Below are positions 40,310 through 50,297 of a stretch of DNA of 64,000 nt, piece by piece. The stretch lies in NCBI GenBank assembly GCA_020845705.1, contig JADLFH010000040.1, forward strand, positions 62,001 to 126,000. The letters run 5' to 3'. This DNA is from Microthrixaceae bacterium (lineage in GTDB: Bacteria; Actinomycetota; Acidimicrobiia; Acidimicrobiales; Microtrichaceae). The notes beneath the pieces are model-generated. The model did no database searches and was not told where the DNA came from. It worked only from the letters and a program-made list of their open reading frames with translations. Position numbers and translations under genes: made by a program. Position 1 is the stretch's first letter. The number at the start of each line of letters is the position of its first letter.

Positions 40310-41125
40310 CTAGCCCGCCGTCGTCGTGGTCTGTTCCGCCGATGGCGCCGCCGTGGTGGTTGGAGAACCGGCCACAGCGGTCGTCGTTGGCGTCTCGACC
40401 GGCGGCAAGGAGGTTGGGGACCCATCGGTGGGTTCCTGGGTGCCCCCGCCCTCCGCCTCGAGGGGGTTCTTGAGCTGCTCGACAGACGGTGGCAGCGGGA
40501 TGGTCTTGGTGTCCTCCGGCACCAGCGCAACGACCAGGATGCCACCGTCGTCAGTGAAGCGGACCTTTCCGAAGTCCTTGGTGAAGACCTCCGGCTTGAC
40601 CTTCTCGCTGGCCTGAGGCGGCCAGACGAAGACCTTCAGGACTGCCTTCTTCTTCTTGCCGTCGATAGTGCAGGTGGACGGCGACTTCCACATGTCGCCC
40701 CCGGCGCCGGCGGGGAAGGTGACCTCGTCGTCGGAGATCTCCAAGCCGATCTGGTCGGCGAACTTCTGGAACGTCGCGTTCTTGCCGGTCACGGTGGTAC
40801 TGAAGGGGTGGATGTGGATGAGCCCGTCCGCGTGGGTGTGGATGCCGAAGGGGTCACCAGGGCCGTCGGGGAGCTTCTGAAGCGCGTCGGGGTAGGAGTC
40901 GCAGTGGTAGGAGCCGTACCCGTAGTGCCAGTGGTCACCCACGATCGGCGCTTCGCTCGACTGTCCCACCCGGGAGTCACGCGCCAGCCAGACCAGCACG
41001 CTGCCGACCACCACCACAGCCACAACGGCCAACGGAAAGCCCAAGGGCCGGCGTTGTCCGGCCACCTTGGTGGTACCTGCGCGCTGGACGCGCTGGATCT
41101 TCTTGGTCGAGGAGGCCTTGCCCAT
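40310..41125 (-). CDS. Membrane-anchored His-rich extracytoplasmic protein with Thr-rich tail
   Basis: TM helix LAVVAVVVVGSVLVWLA; HWHYGYGSYHC...GIHTHADGLIHIHPF; tail PTTTAVAGSPTTTAAPSAEQTTTTAG. Confidence 0.72.
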   Translation of the reverse strand: MGKASSTKKIQRVQRAGTTKVAGQRRPLGFPLAVVAVVVVGSVLVWLARDSRVGQSSEAPIVGDHWHYGYGSYHCDSYPDALQKLPDGPGDPFGIHTHADGLIHIHPFSTTVTGKNATFQKFADQIGLEISDDEVTFPAGAGGDMWKSPSTCTIDGKKKKAVLKVFVWPPQASEKVKPEVFTKDFGKVRFTDDGGILVVALVPEDTKTIPLPPSVEQLKNPLEAEGGGTQEPTDGSPTSLPPVETPTTTAVAGSPTTTAAPSAEQTTTTAG

Positions 41126-41196
41126 ACGGCCGAACACGGTAGCCGCGCAGCGGCTACCGCCCGGAACCACCCGAGGCCCTCAGGCGATCCCACACA

Positions 41197-41249
41197 CCGA
41201 ACTTGCGTACGAATCCGTCCTCTGCCGGCGGATCCCTACGCCGGTTCGG
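41197..41249 (+). repeat. Dispersed palindromic element, copy B
   Basis: CCGAACTTGCGTACGAATCCGTCCTCTGCCGGCGGATCCCTACGCCGGTTCGG. Confidence 0.75.
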
Positions 41250-42483
41250 AGGTCCGCCGGGAAACGAGCTCCGTGAACAGCGTCTCGTATTCCTCGGCGA
41301 CCGCCGCGGGCGACAACCACTCCTCCACCCACCGTCGGCCGTTGGCACCCAGGCGCGCCCGCTCCACATCGTCGGAGACCAGAGATCCGATCGCCTTTGT
41401 GAGGGCCTCGGCATCCTCCGGCCCCACAACGACGCCCGCGTCCGCGGCCTGAAGCGTTCGCTGGACCTCGGTTCCCGGGTCTACCGACGCCACGCACGGT
41501 CGACCCGCGGCGAGGATCGAATAGAGCTTCGAGGGGACACTGGAGCGGGCCAGGCCCCGACGCAACAAGACGGTGTGGATGTCCGCCGCCGCCAGCACCT
41601 CCGACAGTCGTTCCTTGGGCTGCATCCCGACGAACACCACGTTGTCCAGTCCCTCGGCACGCCTCACCAGCTCAGCCCTTGCGGAGCCGCCGCCGTTGAC
41701 CACGAACACCAGGTCACGGTCGTCGCGCAGCGCGGCGGCAGCATCCAAGAGAAGCTCCACCGGTTGGGAATAGCCCAGGTTGCCGGCGTACATCACGACC
41801 ACCTTGTCGTCGAGACCGAACTCGCTCCGATACGAGTTGTGTTCCCGCTGAGGCGTGATTGCGGCCACGTCGACGAAGTTGGGAATCACCCGAACCCGCC
41901 CTCGGGGATCGCCGCGCAGCTTCTCCACCAGGTTGGCCCGGAGGTCGTCGGAGAGGACGGTGACCGCGTCGCTGGCGCGGTACAGGGTGCGTTCCAGCGA
42001 CTGGGCGGCACGGATCACCTTGGGGTTCGTGATGGCGCCCACCTCGATCGCCACGTCGGGAAACACGTCTTGGATGTTGAACACCAGCGGCACCCGCCAT
42101 CTCCTGGCCAACAACACCCCGGCGATACCGATGATCAGCGGTGGCGACATCGCCAAGACCACGTCGGGTCGGAACCTCGGCCGCAGCCCCGCGACCGCCG
42201 CCAACCCTGTGAAGCCCCCGAAGGCGACCGCTCGTGCCGGAATGTTCGACTTGTCGGTGGGAAACGGGTGCAGGCGGGTGATCGCACCCCACTCGATGTC
42301 CTCCGTGCGCGACCAGCCGCCGCGCCACTCCTCGTCCACCTCGTGGTTGCGGTACCACGGCAGTGCGGTGATCACGTGCAGGCGGTGGCCGCGGGAAGCG
42401 AGCTGCTCCACGATGTTCGACATCACCTCACCGGTCGGCGCGACATCGGGGCGGAAGTGGGGGCAGACGACGAGGATGTTCAC
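41236..42483 (-). CDS. GT4-family glycosyltransferase
   Basis: NILVVCPHFRPDVAPTGEVMSNIVEQLASRGHRLHVITALPWY; C-terminal GRPCVASVDPGTEVQRTL. Confidence 0.9.
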   Translation of the reverse strand: MNILVVCPHFRPDVAPTGEVMSNIVEQLASRGHRLHVITALPWYRNHEVDEEWRGGWSRTEDIEWGAITRLHPFPTDKSNIPARAVAFGGFTGLAAVAGLRPRFRPDVVLAMSPPLIIGIAGVLLARRWRVPLVFNIQDVFPDVAIEVGAITNPKVIRAAQSLERTLYRASDAVTVLSDDLRANLVEKLRGDPRGRVRVIPNFVDVAAITPQREHNSYRSEFGLDDKVVVMYAGNLGYSQPVELLLDAAAALRDDRDLVFVVNGGGSARAELVRRAEGLDNVVFVGMQPKERLSEVLAAADIHTVLLRRGLARSSVPSKLYSILAAGRPCVASVDPGTEVQRTLQAADAGVVVGPEDAEALTKAIGSLVSDDVERARLGANGRRWVEEWLSPAAVAEEYETLFTELVSRRTSEPA

Positions 42484-43625
42484 GACGGTGGCGGCTCTGT
42501 GTCGGCGGCGAGGGCCTGACGCCAGACACCCAGCATCGCGGACGCGCTCCGCTCCGGGGTGAATCGCGCCGCGGCGGCTTGTCCGGCGGTTATCCAGCGG
42601 TCACGCAGCGCGGGCTGTTCGACCAGCGCCCGGATCACAGTCGTGAATCCGGCCACATGTCCGATGGGCGGATGGGGCACCTCTGGAGGGAGCACCTCCG
42701 CCAGCGCGGTTCCATCGGCGCCGATCACGGGTACACCCGCCACCATCGCCTCCAACACCGGGAGGCCGAACCCCTCGTATCGGGAAGGAAGCACCACACC
42801 CAGCGCCCCCGCCGTCAGCGCGTCACGGGTGGCTGCGTCGACCCGACCGAGCCGTTCGACCCGCCCGGCGAGGTCGGGCTGGGAGATCCGCTCGTTGACG
42901 GCCTTCTCCGTGTCGGCCTCACCTCCGATCAGCACCAGGCGGAGCGTGGGGTGAAGGGGCGCGACGTCCGCGAACGCCTCCAGGAGCGTCGCGTGGTCCT
43001 TGTGGTGATAGGTGATGGCCGGGTAGAGGATGTAGGGGCCGTCGATGGGCGCCGGAACCACAGGCGCCGGTGGTGCCGGAGGGGCCGACCACGGGACGAC
43101 CACGACCCGATCGGGCTCCGCGCCGAGGCGTTCCAACACCCGTTGTCGGGTGAACTCGCTGGGCACCGAGGTCAGCCTGGCGCGGCGTACGCTGGGGCGG
43201 AGCACCGAACGCAGGTACACGCGTTTGGCGGGGTGGAAGTTCTGCGGCAGGTCGAGCGGCTGGATGTCATGGACACAGATCGTCGAGGGCCGTCGGTAGC
43301 CGAACGGCAACGTGCCTCCCGCGTGGTGCATGAGTGCGATGCCTGCGGCTTTTGCGGCCTTCGGCAGCCACCTGCTCTCGCCAATGACCCGACGCACCTT
43401 CGAGTTGCCGTCGAGCGGCGCGATCACCGTCTCGAACCTCTCGACGAGATCGGGGTGGGCGTCGGGCAGCGAGGACAACCCGAACAACACGATCTCAAGG
43501 TCATCCGCGACCTCATCGCCAAGCGCCCGCAGGAGCGCGACTGTTGCATCCTCGGACCCGCCGACCACGCCGGGGACCATCCACAACAGGTTCACCCCGA
43601 TGCGGCTGCGTTCGGATTCACTCAA
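42480..43625 (-). CDS. GT4-family glycosyltransferase
   Basis: MVPGVVGGSEDATVALLRAL; LPSRYEGFGLPVLEAMVAGVPVIGAD; TTG start overlaps upstream stop. Confidence 0.9.
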   Translation of the reverse strand: MSESERSRIGVNLLWMVPGVVGGSEDATVALLRALGDEVADDLEIVLFGLSSLPDAHPDLVERFETVIAPLDGNSKVRRVIGESRWLPKAAKAAGIALMHHAGGTLPFGYRRPSTICVHDIQPLDLPQNFHPAKRVYLRSVLRPSVRRARLTSVPSEFTRQRVLERLGAEPDRVVVVPWSAPPAPPAPVVPAPIDGPYILYPAITYHHKDHATLLEAFADVAPLHPTLRLVLIGGEADTEKAVNERISQPDLAGRVERLGRVDAATRDALTAGALGVVLPSRYEGFGLPVLEAMVAGVPVIGADGTALAEVLPPEVPHPPIGHVAGFTTVIRALVEQPALRDRWITAGQAAAARFTPERSASAMLGVWRQALAADTEPPPS

Positions 43626-44755
43626 GACAACACCGCCTCGTAGACCTGCAGCGTCGCGTCCGCCGCCGCCTCCCATGTGTAACCAGCCGCGATTCTCCGG
43701 CCCTGCTCACCGACGCTCCGGCGCAACTCCTCGTCGTCGACAACACGCTCCAGCGCCGTTGCCCACCCATCGACGTCCAGCGCGTCGACCGTGATCCCCT
43801 CAGGTCCCACTAGCTCCAACAGCGCCGGGTCCTTCGACGTAACAGTCGCTGTCCCAACCGTCATGGCGTCGAGCACCGGCATGCCGAAGCCCTCCCCGAG
43901 GCTCGGACAACACAGCGCCATCGCTCCGTCGCACAAGGCGGCGAGCGTGGCCTCCGAGACGAAGCCCACACGCCGGACGCGATCTCCCGCCGCTTCGATC
44001 AGCGGGGCCAGATCCTCGTTCCAGCCGTCGGGGCCGACGACGACCAGCGGATGGTGCCGTTCGAGCTTCACGACTGCTTGGAGCAGGGTGCGTAGGTTCT
44101 TGCGGGGTTCGATGGTTCCGACGGCGAGAAGGTAGCCGTCGCGATCGAGCCCCAGCTCTCGAAGTGCCGCCGTTGTCGTAGCAGGCTCTGGCGGCTCGAA
44201 GCTCGGCCCGAGTGCGACGACGTGGAGCCGATCGCTGCGGAACCCGTTCGCCCGGCACGCCGCTGCGGTTGCCTCGCTGGAGCACAGGATCGCGCTCGCC
44301 TCGTCACGAGCCAGCTCCAGGCCGCGTGACAACAGTCGTGCCCCCCGAGCGTTCAACCGGGAAGGGTCGGTCCAGGGGAACAGGTCGTGGACCGTCACCA
44401 CCAACGCCGCCCCACCACGGGGCGGCACCATCGTCGTCGTGGCATGCACGATGTCGACCCGACCTGTGGCGCGCTGAACGGGCAGCCGACGCCAACGGTG
44501 CCAGACCTCGTAGATCAGCGGATAGGGCAGTGGAAGGCGGTGGATCCCAATCGGCGGGGTCCAGGGTGGGGACGGAACGCTGCTACCCCGCGGCCCCACG
44601 CCTCGCAGCTCGACACGACCGGACGCGGCGAGGGCCGCGGCGAGACGCAGCGCCGATGACGCAGTTCCACCGGGTACTCGGTGCCACGACTGGAGAAGCG
44701 TGAAGGCTACGGACGGCGGGGAGGCCACCCGCTCATCCTTCCAGCTCCGCGCCAT
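43622..44755 (-). CDS. GT4-family glycosyltransferase
   Basis: AVGTIEPRKNLRTLLQAV; CCPSLGEGFGMPVLDAMTVGTATV. Confidence 0.9.
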   Translation of the reverse strand: MARSWKDERVASPPSVAFTLLQSWHRVPGGTASSALRLAAALAASGRVELRGVGPRGSSVPSPPWTPPIGIHRLPLPYPLIYEVWHRWRRLPVQRATGRVDIVHATTTMVPPRGGAALVVTVHDLFPWTDPSRLNARGARLLSRGLELARDEASAILCSSEATAAACRANGFRSDRLHVVALGPSFEPPEPATTTAALRELGLDRDGYLLAVGTIEPRKNLRTLLQAVVKLERHHPLVVVGPDGWNEDLAPLIEAAGDRVRRVGFVSEATLAALCDGAMALCCPSLGEGFGMPVLDAMTVGTATVTSKDPALLELVGPEGITVDALDVDGWATALERVVDDEELRRSVGEQGRRIAAGYTWEAAADATLQVYEAVLS

Positions 44756-44800
44756 GCTGCGGACAGGCCGTAACGAAGCCAGCGGGTAGCCTGCGCGCCG

Positions 44801-45763
44801 ATGTCGGACTTCTGGGCCAGCCGCCGTGTCCTCGTCACCGGAGCCGGTGGATTCCTCGGCACCGCGGTGCGCGACGCGCTCGGCCCACGCGCGCCGAAGG
44901 AGCTCATCGCCCCCTCATCGACCGAAGTCGACCTGCGGCGTGCCGACGCAGTGGACGCGATGGTGGCCAAGCATCGACCGGACCTGATCATCCACCTGGC
45001 GGCCTCGGTCGGCGGAATAGGCGCCAACCGCGAACGGCCCGCCGACCTGTACCTCGACAACCTGTTGATGGGCACCTTCGTACTGGATTCGGCTCGGCGG
45101 TTCGAGGTCCCCAAGACCGTGGTGGTCGGGACGATCTGCTCGTACCCGAAATACACCGAGGTGCCCTTCAAAGAGAACTCGCTGTGGCAGGGATACCCCG
45201 AGGAGACCAACGCCCCCTACGGCATCGCGAAGCTCGCGCAACTGGTGCAGGTGCAGGCGAACCGCGCGCAGTACGGCCAGAACGCCATCTACCTCATGCC
45301 CACGAACCTCTACGGTCCGGGTGACAAGTTCAATCCGGCGGTCAGCCACGTGATCCCCGCACTCATCAAGAAGACGGTCGACGCCGTCGAGTCGGGGGCG
45401 GATCACATCGAGGTGTGGGGAACCGGCTCGGCGAGCCGTGAGTTCCTCTATGTGGACGACGCTGCCGAGGGGATCTTGTTGGCGTCAGAGCTCTACGACG
45501 ACGGCGACCCGGTGAACCTGGGCACCGACGAGGAGCGGCCCATCCGAGATCTGGTGGAGATGATCGCGGAGCTGGTCGGTTTCGAGGGCGAGATCCGCTG
45601 GGACACAACCAAGCCCGACGGCCAACCACGCAGGCGCGTTGACCCGTCGCGTGCCCGCGAGCGGTTCGGGTTCGAGGCCAAGGTGCGTTTCGAGGACGGC
45701 TTGCGCAGGACGATCGACTGGTACCGGGCCAACCGCGAGGCTGCGGAGGCACGTGTCCACTGA
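44801..45763 (+). CDS. fcl: GDP-L-fucose synthase
   Basis: RRVLVTGAGGFLGTAV; HLAASVGGIGANRERPADLYLDNLLMG; NAPYGIAKLAQLVQ. Confidence 0.92.
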   Translation: MSDFWASRRVLVTGAGGFLGTAVRDALGPRAPKELIAPSSTEVDLRRADAVDAMVAKHRPDLIIHLAASVGGIGANRERPADLYLDNLLMGTFVLDSARRFEVPKTVVVGTICSYPKYTEVPFKENSLWQGYPEETNAPYGIAKLAQLVQVQANRAQYGQNAIYLMPTNLYGPGDKFNPAVSHVIPALIKKTVDAVESGADHIEVWGTGSASREFLYVDDAAEGILLASELYDDGDPVNLGTDEERPIRDLVEMIAELVGFEGEIRWDTTKPDGQPRRRVDPSRARERFGFEAKVRFEDGLRRTIDWYRANREAAEARVH

Positions 45764-45769
45764 CCCCCG

Positions 45770-45788
45770 CTGCCACGGGCAGTTTCTT
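45770..45788 (+). terminator. Weak hairpin with T-rich tail downstream of fcl
   Basis: CTGCC-acg-GGCAG-TTTCTT. Confidence 0.35.
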
Positions 45789-45824
45789 GCCGTTGACACA
45801 CCGCTGTGACTAATTTCTCACGCC

Positions 45825-46373
45825 ATGCGTTGGAAGACATTCACCATCCTCAGTGCCCTGACCCTGGCGGTTACCGCTTGTTACACCCCCCCGACGGGAG
45901 GCGGCGGCTCCACCACCACCTCGACGTCATCGACTACTACTACGTCGTCGACGACCACCACCACCACCACCACAACAACGACAACGACGACCACCACGAC
46001 GACGCTGCCACCGTCGCCGATCGTCGTGAACGGCACCGCAGACAAGACCGTCGGTTGCTTCTCCGGCCTCGGCGGCGGTGACGACGAACAGGTCGACCTC
46101 GGAGTGGACGGCTGGTGGGACTTCGGGTTCCAAGGTTGCACGGCCTTCGAAACCGAGACCGTCGCCCTGATCGACCCTATCGGCGGCCCCACCGGTGACG
46201 CCTTCCAGGCGCCCACCGGCTACGAGTGCTCGATGGACGTCGATGGCGACACTGCCGGCCCTTACACCAACCAGATCGGTGCGACGGCCGACACGGGCGG
46301 CAAGATCTTCATCAACTCGTCCCACGCTTGGCCAAACACCACCAACTGGACCATCACCTGCAACCCGATCTGA
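45825..46373 (+). CDS. Secreted lipoprotein with long poly-Thr linker
   Basis: MRWKTFTILSALTLAVTACYTPP lipobox; STTTSTSSTTTTSS-T18-LPPSP; Cys-containing C-terminal domain. Confidence 0.78.
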   Translation: MRWKTFTILSALTLAVTACYTPPTGGGGSTTTSTSSTTTTSSTTTTTTTTTTTTTTTTTTLPPSPIVVNGTADKTVGCFSGLGGGDDEQVDLGVDGWWDFGFQGCTAFETETVALIDPIGGPTGDAFQAPTGYECSMDVDGDTAGPYTNQIGATADTGGKIFINSSHAWPNTTNWTITCNPI

Positions 46374-46383
46374 TCACTCGATG

Positions 46384-46438
46384 ACACGAAGGGCCGGGCC
46401 GTCCACCCCATGGGGCAGGGCGGCCCGGCCTTTCGTGT
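46384..46438. terminator. Strong bidirectional terminator, 18-bp stem
   Basis: ACACGAAGGGCCGGGCCG...CGGCCCGGCCTTTCGTGT, one wobble, between convergent genes. Confidence 0.85.
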
Positions 46439-47362
46439 TCAGAGGTGCCGGAAGTGCTCGATGGTCGACACGAGCCCGTCACGCAGAGCGACCTCGGGTT
46501 CCCATCCGAGAAGTTCCCGGGCCCGCGTGATGTCGGGCTGGCGTTGGGTCGGGTCATCGACGGGCAGCGGCTCGCAGACGATCGAGGAAGTGGAGCCGGT
46601 CAGCTCGATGACGATCTCCGCCAGTTCCCGGACCGTGAACTCCCCGGGGTTGCCGATGTTGAGCGGATCGTGCTCGGAGCTGTCCAACAGGGCCAGCACC
46701 CCGCGGACGGTGTCGTCCACGTAGCCGAAGCTGCGGGTCTGGTTGCCGTCGCCGTACACCGTGATCGGGTCACCCGCGAGCGCCTGGACGATGAAGTTCG
46801 ACACCACACGACCGTCCCCGGGGCGCATACGTGGCCCGTAGGTGTTGAAGAAGCGCACGATGCGGGTGTCGAGGCCGTGGTAGCGGTGATACGCCATGGT
46901 CATCGCCTCGGCGAAGCGCTTCGCCTCGTCGTAGACCCCTCGGGGGCCGACGGGATTGACGTGGCCCCAGTAGCTCTCCGGCTGGGGATGCACCTGCGGG
47001 TCGCCGTAGACCTCCGATGTGGAGGCCAACATGAACGTCGCCCCCTTCGCCTTGGCCAGGCCGAGGGTGTTGTGGGTGCCGAGGCTTCCGACCTTGAGGG
47101 TCTGGATCGGCATCTCGAGGTAGTCCCGCGGCGACGCCGGCGACGCGAAGTGCAAAACGGCGTCGACCTCCCCGGGCACCCACACATGGTTGGACACGTC
47201 GTGTTCCACGAACGTGAAGCGGTGGCCGAACAGGTGCGCCACGTTGTCGTGGGAGCCGGTCACGAGGTTGTCGATGCAGACCACATCGTCGCCGCGCGCG
47301 ACCAGGGCGTCGCAGAGGTGGGACCCCAGGAACCCGGCCCCACCGGTCACGACGACTCTCAC
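46439..47362 (-). CDS. UDP-glucuronate decarboxylase-like epimerase (UXS)
   Basis: [66 protein letters not shown] overlap with ugd stop. Confidence 0.88.
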   Translation of the reverse strand: MRVVVTGGAGFLGSHLCDALVARGDDVVCIDNLVTGSHDNVAHLFGHRFTFVEHDVSNHVWVPGEVDAVLHFASPASPRDYLEMPIQTLKVGSLGTHNTLGLAKAKGATFMLASTSEVYGDPQVHPQPESYWGHVNPVGPRGVYDEAKRFAEAMTMAYHRYHGLDTRIVRFFNTYGPRMRPGDGRVVSNFIVQALAGDPITVYGDGNQTRSFGYVDDTVRGVLALLDSSEHDPLNIGNPGEFTVRELAEIVIELTGSTSSIVCEPLPVDDPTQRQPDITRARELLGWEPEVALRDGLVSTIEHFRHL

Positions 47363-48633
47363 GACCGACCGATGCCCTGGTAGTCGAACCCGGCCTGGCG
47401 CAGGCGGTTGCGGTCCATCAGGTTTCGTGCATCCACGATTCGACGCTTCGCCAGCGCAGCGCCGACCTTCTCGAGGTCGACCCACTTGAACTCGTCCCAC
47501 TCGGTGAGAACCACCAGAGCTGCCGCCCCTTCGCACACCGCGTAAGGGTCGGCGGCCACGGTTATGCCGGCGATGTCGTGGTGGATCGCCGGGTCGTACG
47601 CGATCACCTCCGCCCCCTGAGCCTGGAGGCGCCCGATGATCTTGATGGCCGGAGAGTCCCGCGTGTCGTCGGTGCGGGCTTTGAAGGTGAGGCCCCAGGC
47701 CGCTATTCGCACCCCGTCGAGGCTGCCGCCGGCCGCGACTCGAACCTTGTCCACCACACGGTCGAACTGCTGCTCGTTCACCTCGATCACACCTTCGAGC
47801 AGACTGAACTGGTAACCGGCGTTTTCCGCTATGTGCACCAGGGCGTGGGAGTCCTTCGGGAAGCAACTCCCACCCCACCCAGGACCGGGACGCAGGAACT
47901 CCTGGCCGATCCGCTTGTCGTATCCCATGCCCAACACCACGTCGGCCACATCCGCACCCACCGCTTCGCACACCGCGGCGATGGCGTTGACGAAGCTGAT
48001 CTTCGCCGCCAGGAATGCGTTCGACGCGTACTTGATCGTCTCCGCGGACGCAGGGTCGGTCACCATCAGCGGCGCCGCGAGGGAGAGGTACAACGACGCC
48101 ACCCGGATGGCGGCCGCCTGGTCGTCGGCGCCGATGACCACACGGTCGGGGTGGAGGAAGTCGTGGACCGCGGAACCTTCACGCAGGAACTCGGGGTTGG
48201 AGACGACCGACACGTCGGGACGCCGAAGGGCGCGTTCCACCACTCGGGTGGAGCCGACCGGCACTGTCGACTTGTTGATCACGATGGCCTCTGACAGCAG
48301 GTGCGGAGAGATCTCGGTCGCCGCGTCCTGGATGTAGGAGAGGTCGGCTGAGCCGTCCTCGCCCTGGGGGGTCGGCACGCAGAGGAACACGAACTCCCTG
48401 TCGGCCACCGCGTTGGCGGCTCCGAGCACGAAGCGCAACCGTCCTGCCGACATGGCGTCGCGGACTATCTCCTCCAGGCCGTCTTCGAGGATCGGCAGCT
48501 CGCCCTGGTTCAGTCGCTCGACCTTGTGTTGGTCCACGTCGGCGCAGATCACGTCGTGGCCGATGTGAGCGAGACACGCTCCTGTGGTGAGTCCCACGTA
48601 GCCGGTTCCGATCACTGCGATGTTCGATGCCAC
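47359..48633 (-). CDS. ugd: UDP-glucose 6-dehydrogenase
   Basis: [48 protein letters not shown]. Confidence 0.95.
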   Translation of the reverse strand: MASNIAVIGTGYVGLTTGACLAHIGHDVICADVDQHKVERLNQGELPILEDGLEEIVRDAMSAGRLRFVLGAANAVADREFVFLCVPTPQGEDGSADLSYIQDAATEISPHLLSEAIVINKSTVPVGSTRVVERALRRPDVSVVSNPEFLREGSAVHDFLHPDRVVIGADDQAAAIRVASLYLSLAAPLMVTDPASAETIKYASNAFLAAKISFVNAIAAVCEAVGADVADVVLGMGYDKRIGQEFLRPGPGWGGSCFPKDSHALVHIAENAGYQFSLLEGVIEVNEQQFDRVVDKVRVAAGGSLDGVRIAAWGLTFKARTDDTRDSPAIKIIGRLQAQGAEVIAYDPAIHHDIAGITVAADPYAVCEGAAALVVLTEWDEFKWVDLEKVGAALAKRRIVDARNLMDRNRLRQAGFDYQGIGRS

Positions 48634-48723
48634 GTCATCTCCGGTGGTCGGCCGATGCTTCAGGGGCCTCCGATCGTATCGGTGAGCGCCGCGCTTGCCA
48701 CCGGTGGGAAAGGACGGCGCTGC

Positions 48724-50238
48724 TCAGCGACACTTGGCGGCCTCCTCCGGATCGATGGGCACCAACCCCACCACCGTGGTCGACGGCGTCGCCGGTGGAG
48801 CGGTTGTCACCGGCGCTCCGGGTTGCGGCACAAGGGTGGTGGTAGCACCTCGCCGGCCGGGGACCGTTGTGGTCGTGGCGCTGGCGAGGGGCGGCGCCTC
48901 GATCGCCTCGCGTGGCAGTGGCTCGCTACGGACGCCCTTGAGGTCCTCGCCCATCACGAGATGAACCCGGGCGCCGGGGAGATCCGGGTCGTAGGTGAAC
49001 CGAGCGGGCCCCTCCAACCACCTCGCCAGCACTGCCGCCCCCTCGCGGCCCCGCGCCCCGAAGCGGATCACGGTCTTGGCGGGTCGCTTCCCGGAGGCAT
49101 CGCCGTCGGCCATCACGTCAGTGTCGAACCCGTGGGACTCCAGCGCCGACGAGATCGCCGCCGCCGCGTCGGGACCGGCTTCGGGGCCGATCTCAACCTG
49201 AACGTTGCGGGGTGTGACCTCCCGGCCGTAGACGAGGCCGCGGAACACGTCGAGGATCGGCTCTGCCTGTTCCCAGTCGACCACCTGATAGGAGACCTTC
49301 GAGCTCTTCCCCGAGCCGGTCGGGAGCTGGTACTTCTGGAGGGACTCGACGTTGAAGTTGCCGAACCGTGCGGCGAGGTCTCGGATCTGGCCCACCGTCA
49401 TGGTGTTGTCGATGGTGATTGCGTTGGTTGCCGCGTCGATCAGCGACAGCGCCGTGGCGGGATTCCGCGCCCCACGGTCCACCGCCCGCTGTGCAGCACG
49501 TTCGATGAAGTCCTGCTGGCGGCTGATCCGTCCCAGGTCGCTGGAGGCGTCGGGGACCCACTTGCCCGTCTTCGGGTCCTTGTACTGGAGGTGACGGGAA
49601 CGGGCGTACGCCAGCGCCTGAACCGGATCCAACACGATGCAGCCTGTCTCGGTGAGGTTGAGTCCGGTGTGCTCCGTGTCGCGTACGGGCACCGTGAGGT
49701 ACACGGGGATGCCGTCGAGGGCGGCGACCAGTTGGCGGAAACCCTGGAAGTCGACCTCCACGTAGTTGTCGATGGAGATCCCGAAGTCACGCTTGATCGT
49801 GTCGATCAGGTTCTCCGACCCCCGTGACCCGGCGATGGCCGAATTGATCTTGCCCTTGTCTCCGAACGGGGCGATCGGCAGCCAGGTGTCACGAGGGATC
49901 GAAAGCAGCGACGCCCGGTTCTCCCTGGGTTCCAGCCGGGCAACCATGATGACGTCCGCCAGCCGCCCGCCTCGCCCACGCTTCGAGCGCACCGGATCCG
50001 TCGGATCGAGTCGATCCGCGTTGTCGGTGCCGATGATGAGGATGTTGCGCGGCTCGTCGTCGGCGAGCTTCGGGGCCAGCGACACACCCAGCTCCAGCGT
50101 GTCGAGCGATGCGACCTTCGAACGGAACAGGCTCAGGCCGCCCGCCGCGCTCAGGCATACCAGCACCAGCACCACATTCGTTGCGAGTAGGAGTCGCTGG
50201 GGCCACGATCGGCGGACCCGCCGAGCCGAGGGAGCCAC
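48724..50238 (-). CDS. LytR-CpsA-Psr (LCP) family protein with LytR_C domain
   Basis: RNILIIGTDNADR...SLLSIPRDTWLPI; VEVDFQGFRQLVAALDGI; Thr-rich tail; start set at GTG 50238 supported by TAGCGT-N8-GTG. Confidence 0.9.
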   Translation of the reverse strand: MAPSARRVRRSWPQRLLLATNVVLVLVCLSAAGGLSLFRSKVASLDTLELGVSLAPKLADDEPRNILIIGTDNADRLDPTDPVRSKRGRGGRLADVIMVARLEPRENRASLLSIPRDTWLPIAPFGDKGKINSAIAGSRGSENLIDTIKRDFGISIDNYVEVDFQGFRQLVAALDGIPVYLTVPVRDTEHTGLNLTETGCIVLDPVQALAYARSRHLQYKDPKTGKWVPDASSDLGRISRQQDFIERAAQRAVDRGARNPATALSLIDAATNAITIDNTMTVGQIRDLAARFGNFNVESLQKYQLPTGSGKSSKVSYQVVDWEQAEPILDVFRGLVYGREVTPRNVQVEIGPEAGPDAAAAISSALESHGFDTDVMADGDASGKRPAKTVIRFGARGREGAAVLARWLEGPARFTYDPDLPGARVHLVMGEDLKGVRSEPLPREAIEAPPLASATTTTVPGRRGATTTLVPQPGAPVTTAPPATPSTTVVGLVPIDPEEAAKCR

Positions 50239-50246
50239 GAGCCCCG

Positions 50247-50252
50247 ACGCTA
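50247..50252 (-). promoter_or_regulatory. -10-like TAGCGT, 8 nt upstream of LCP gene GTG
   Basis: TAGCGT-cggggctc-GTG on minus strand. Confidence 0.4.
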
Positions 50253-50297
50253 GCAGCCACCTTCGCGGCGCCGGTCTCGGCACCTGGGCGGTCCACT

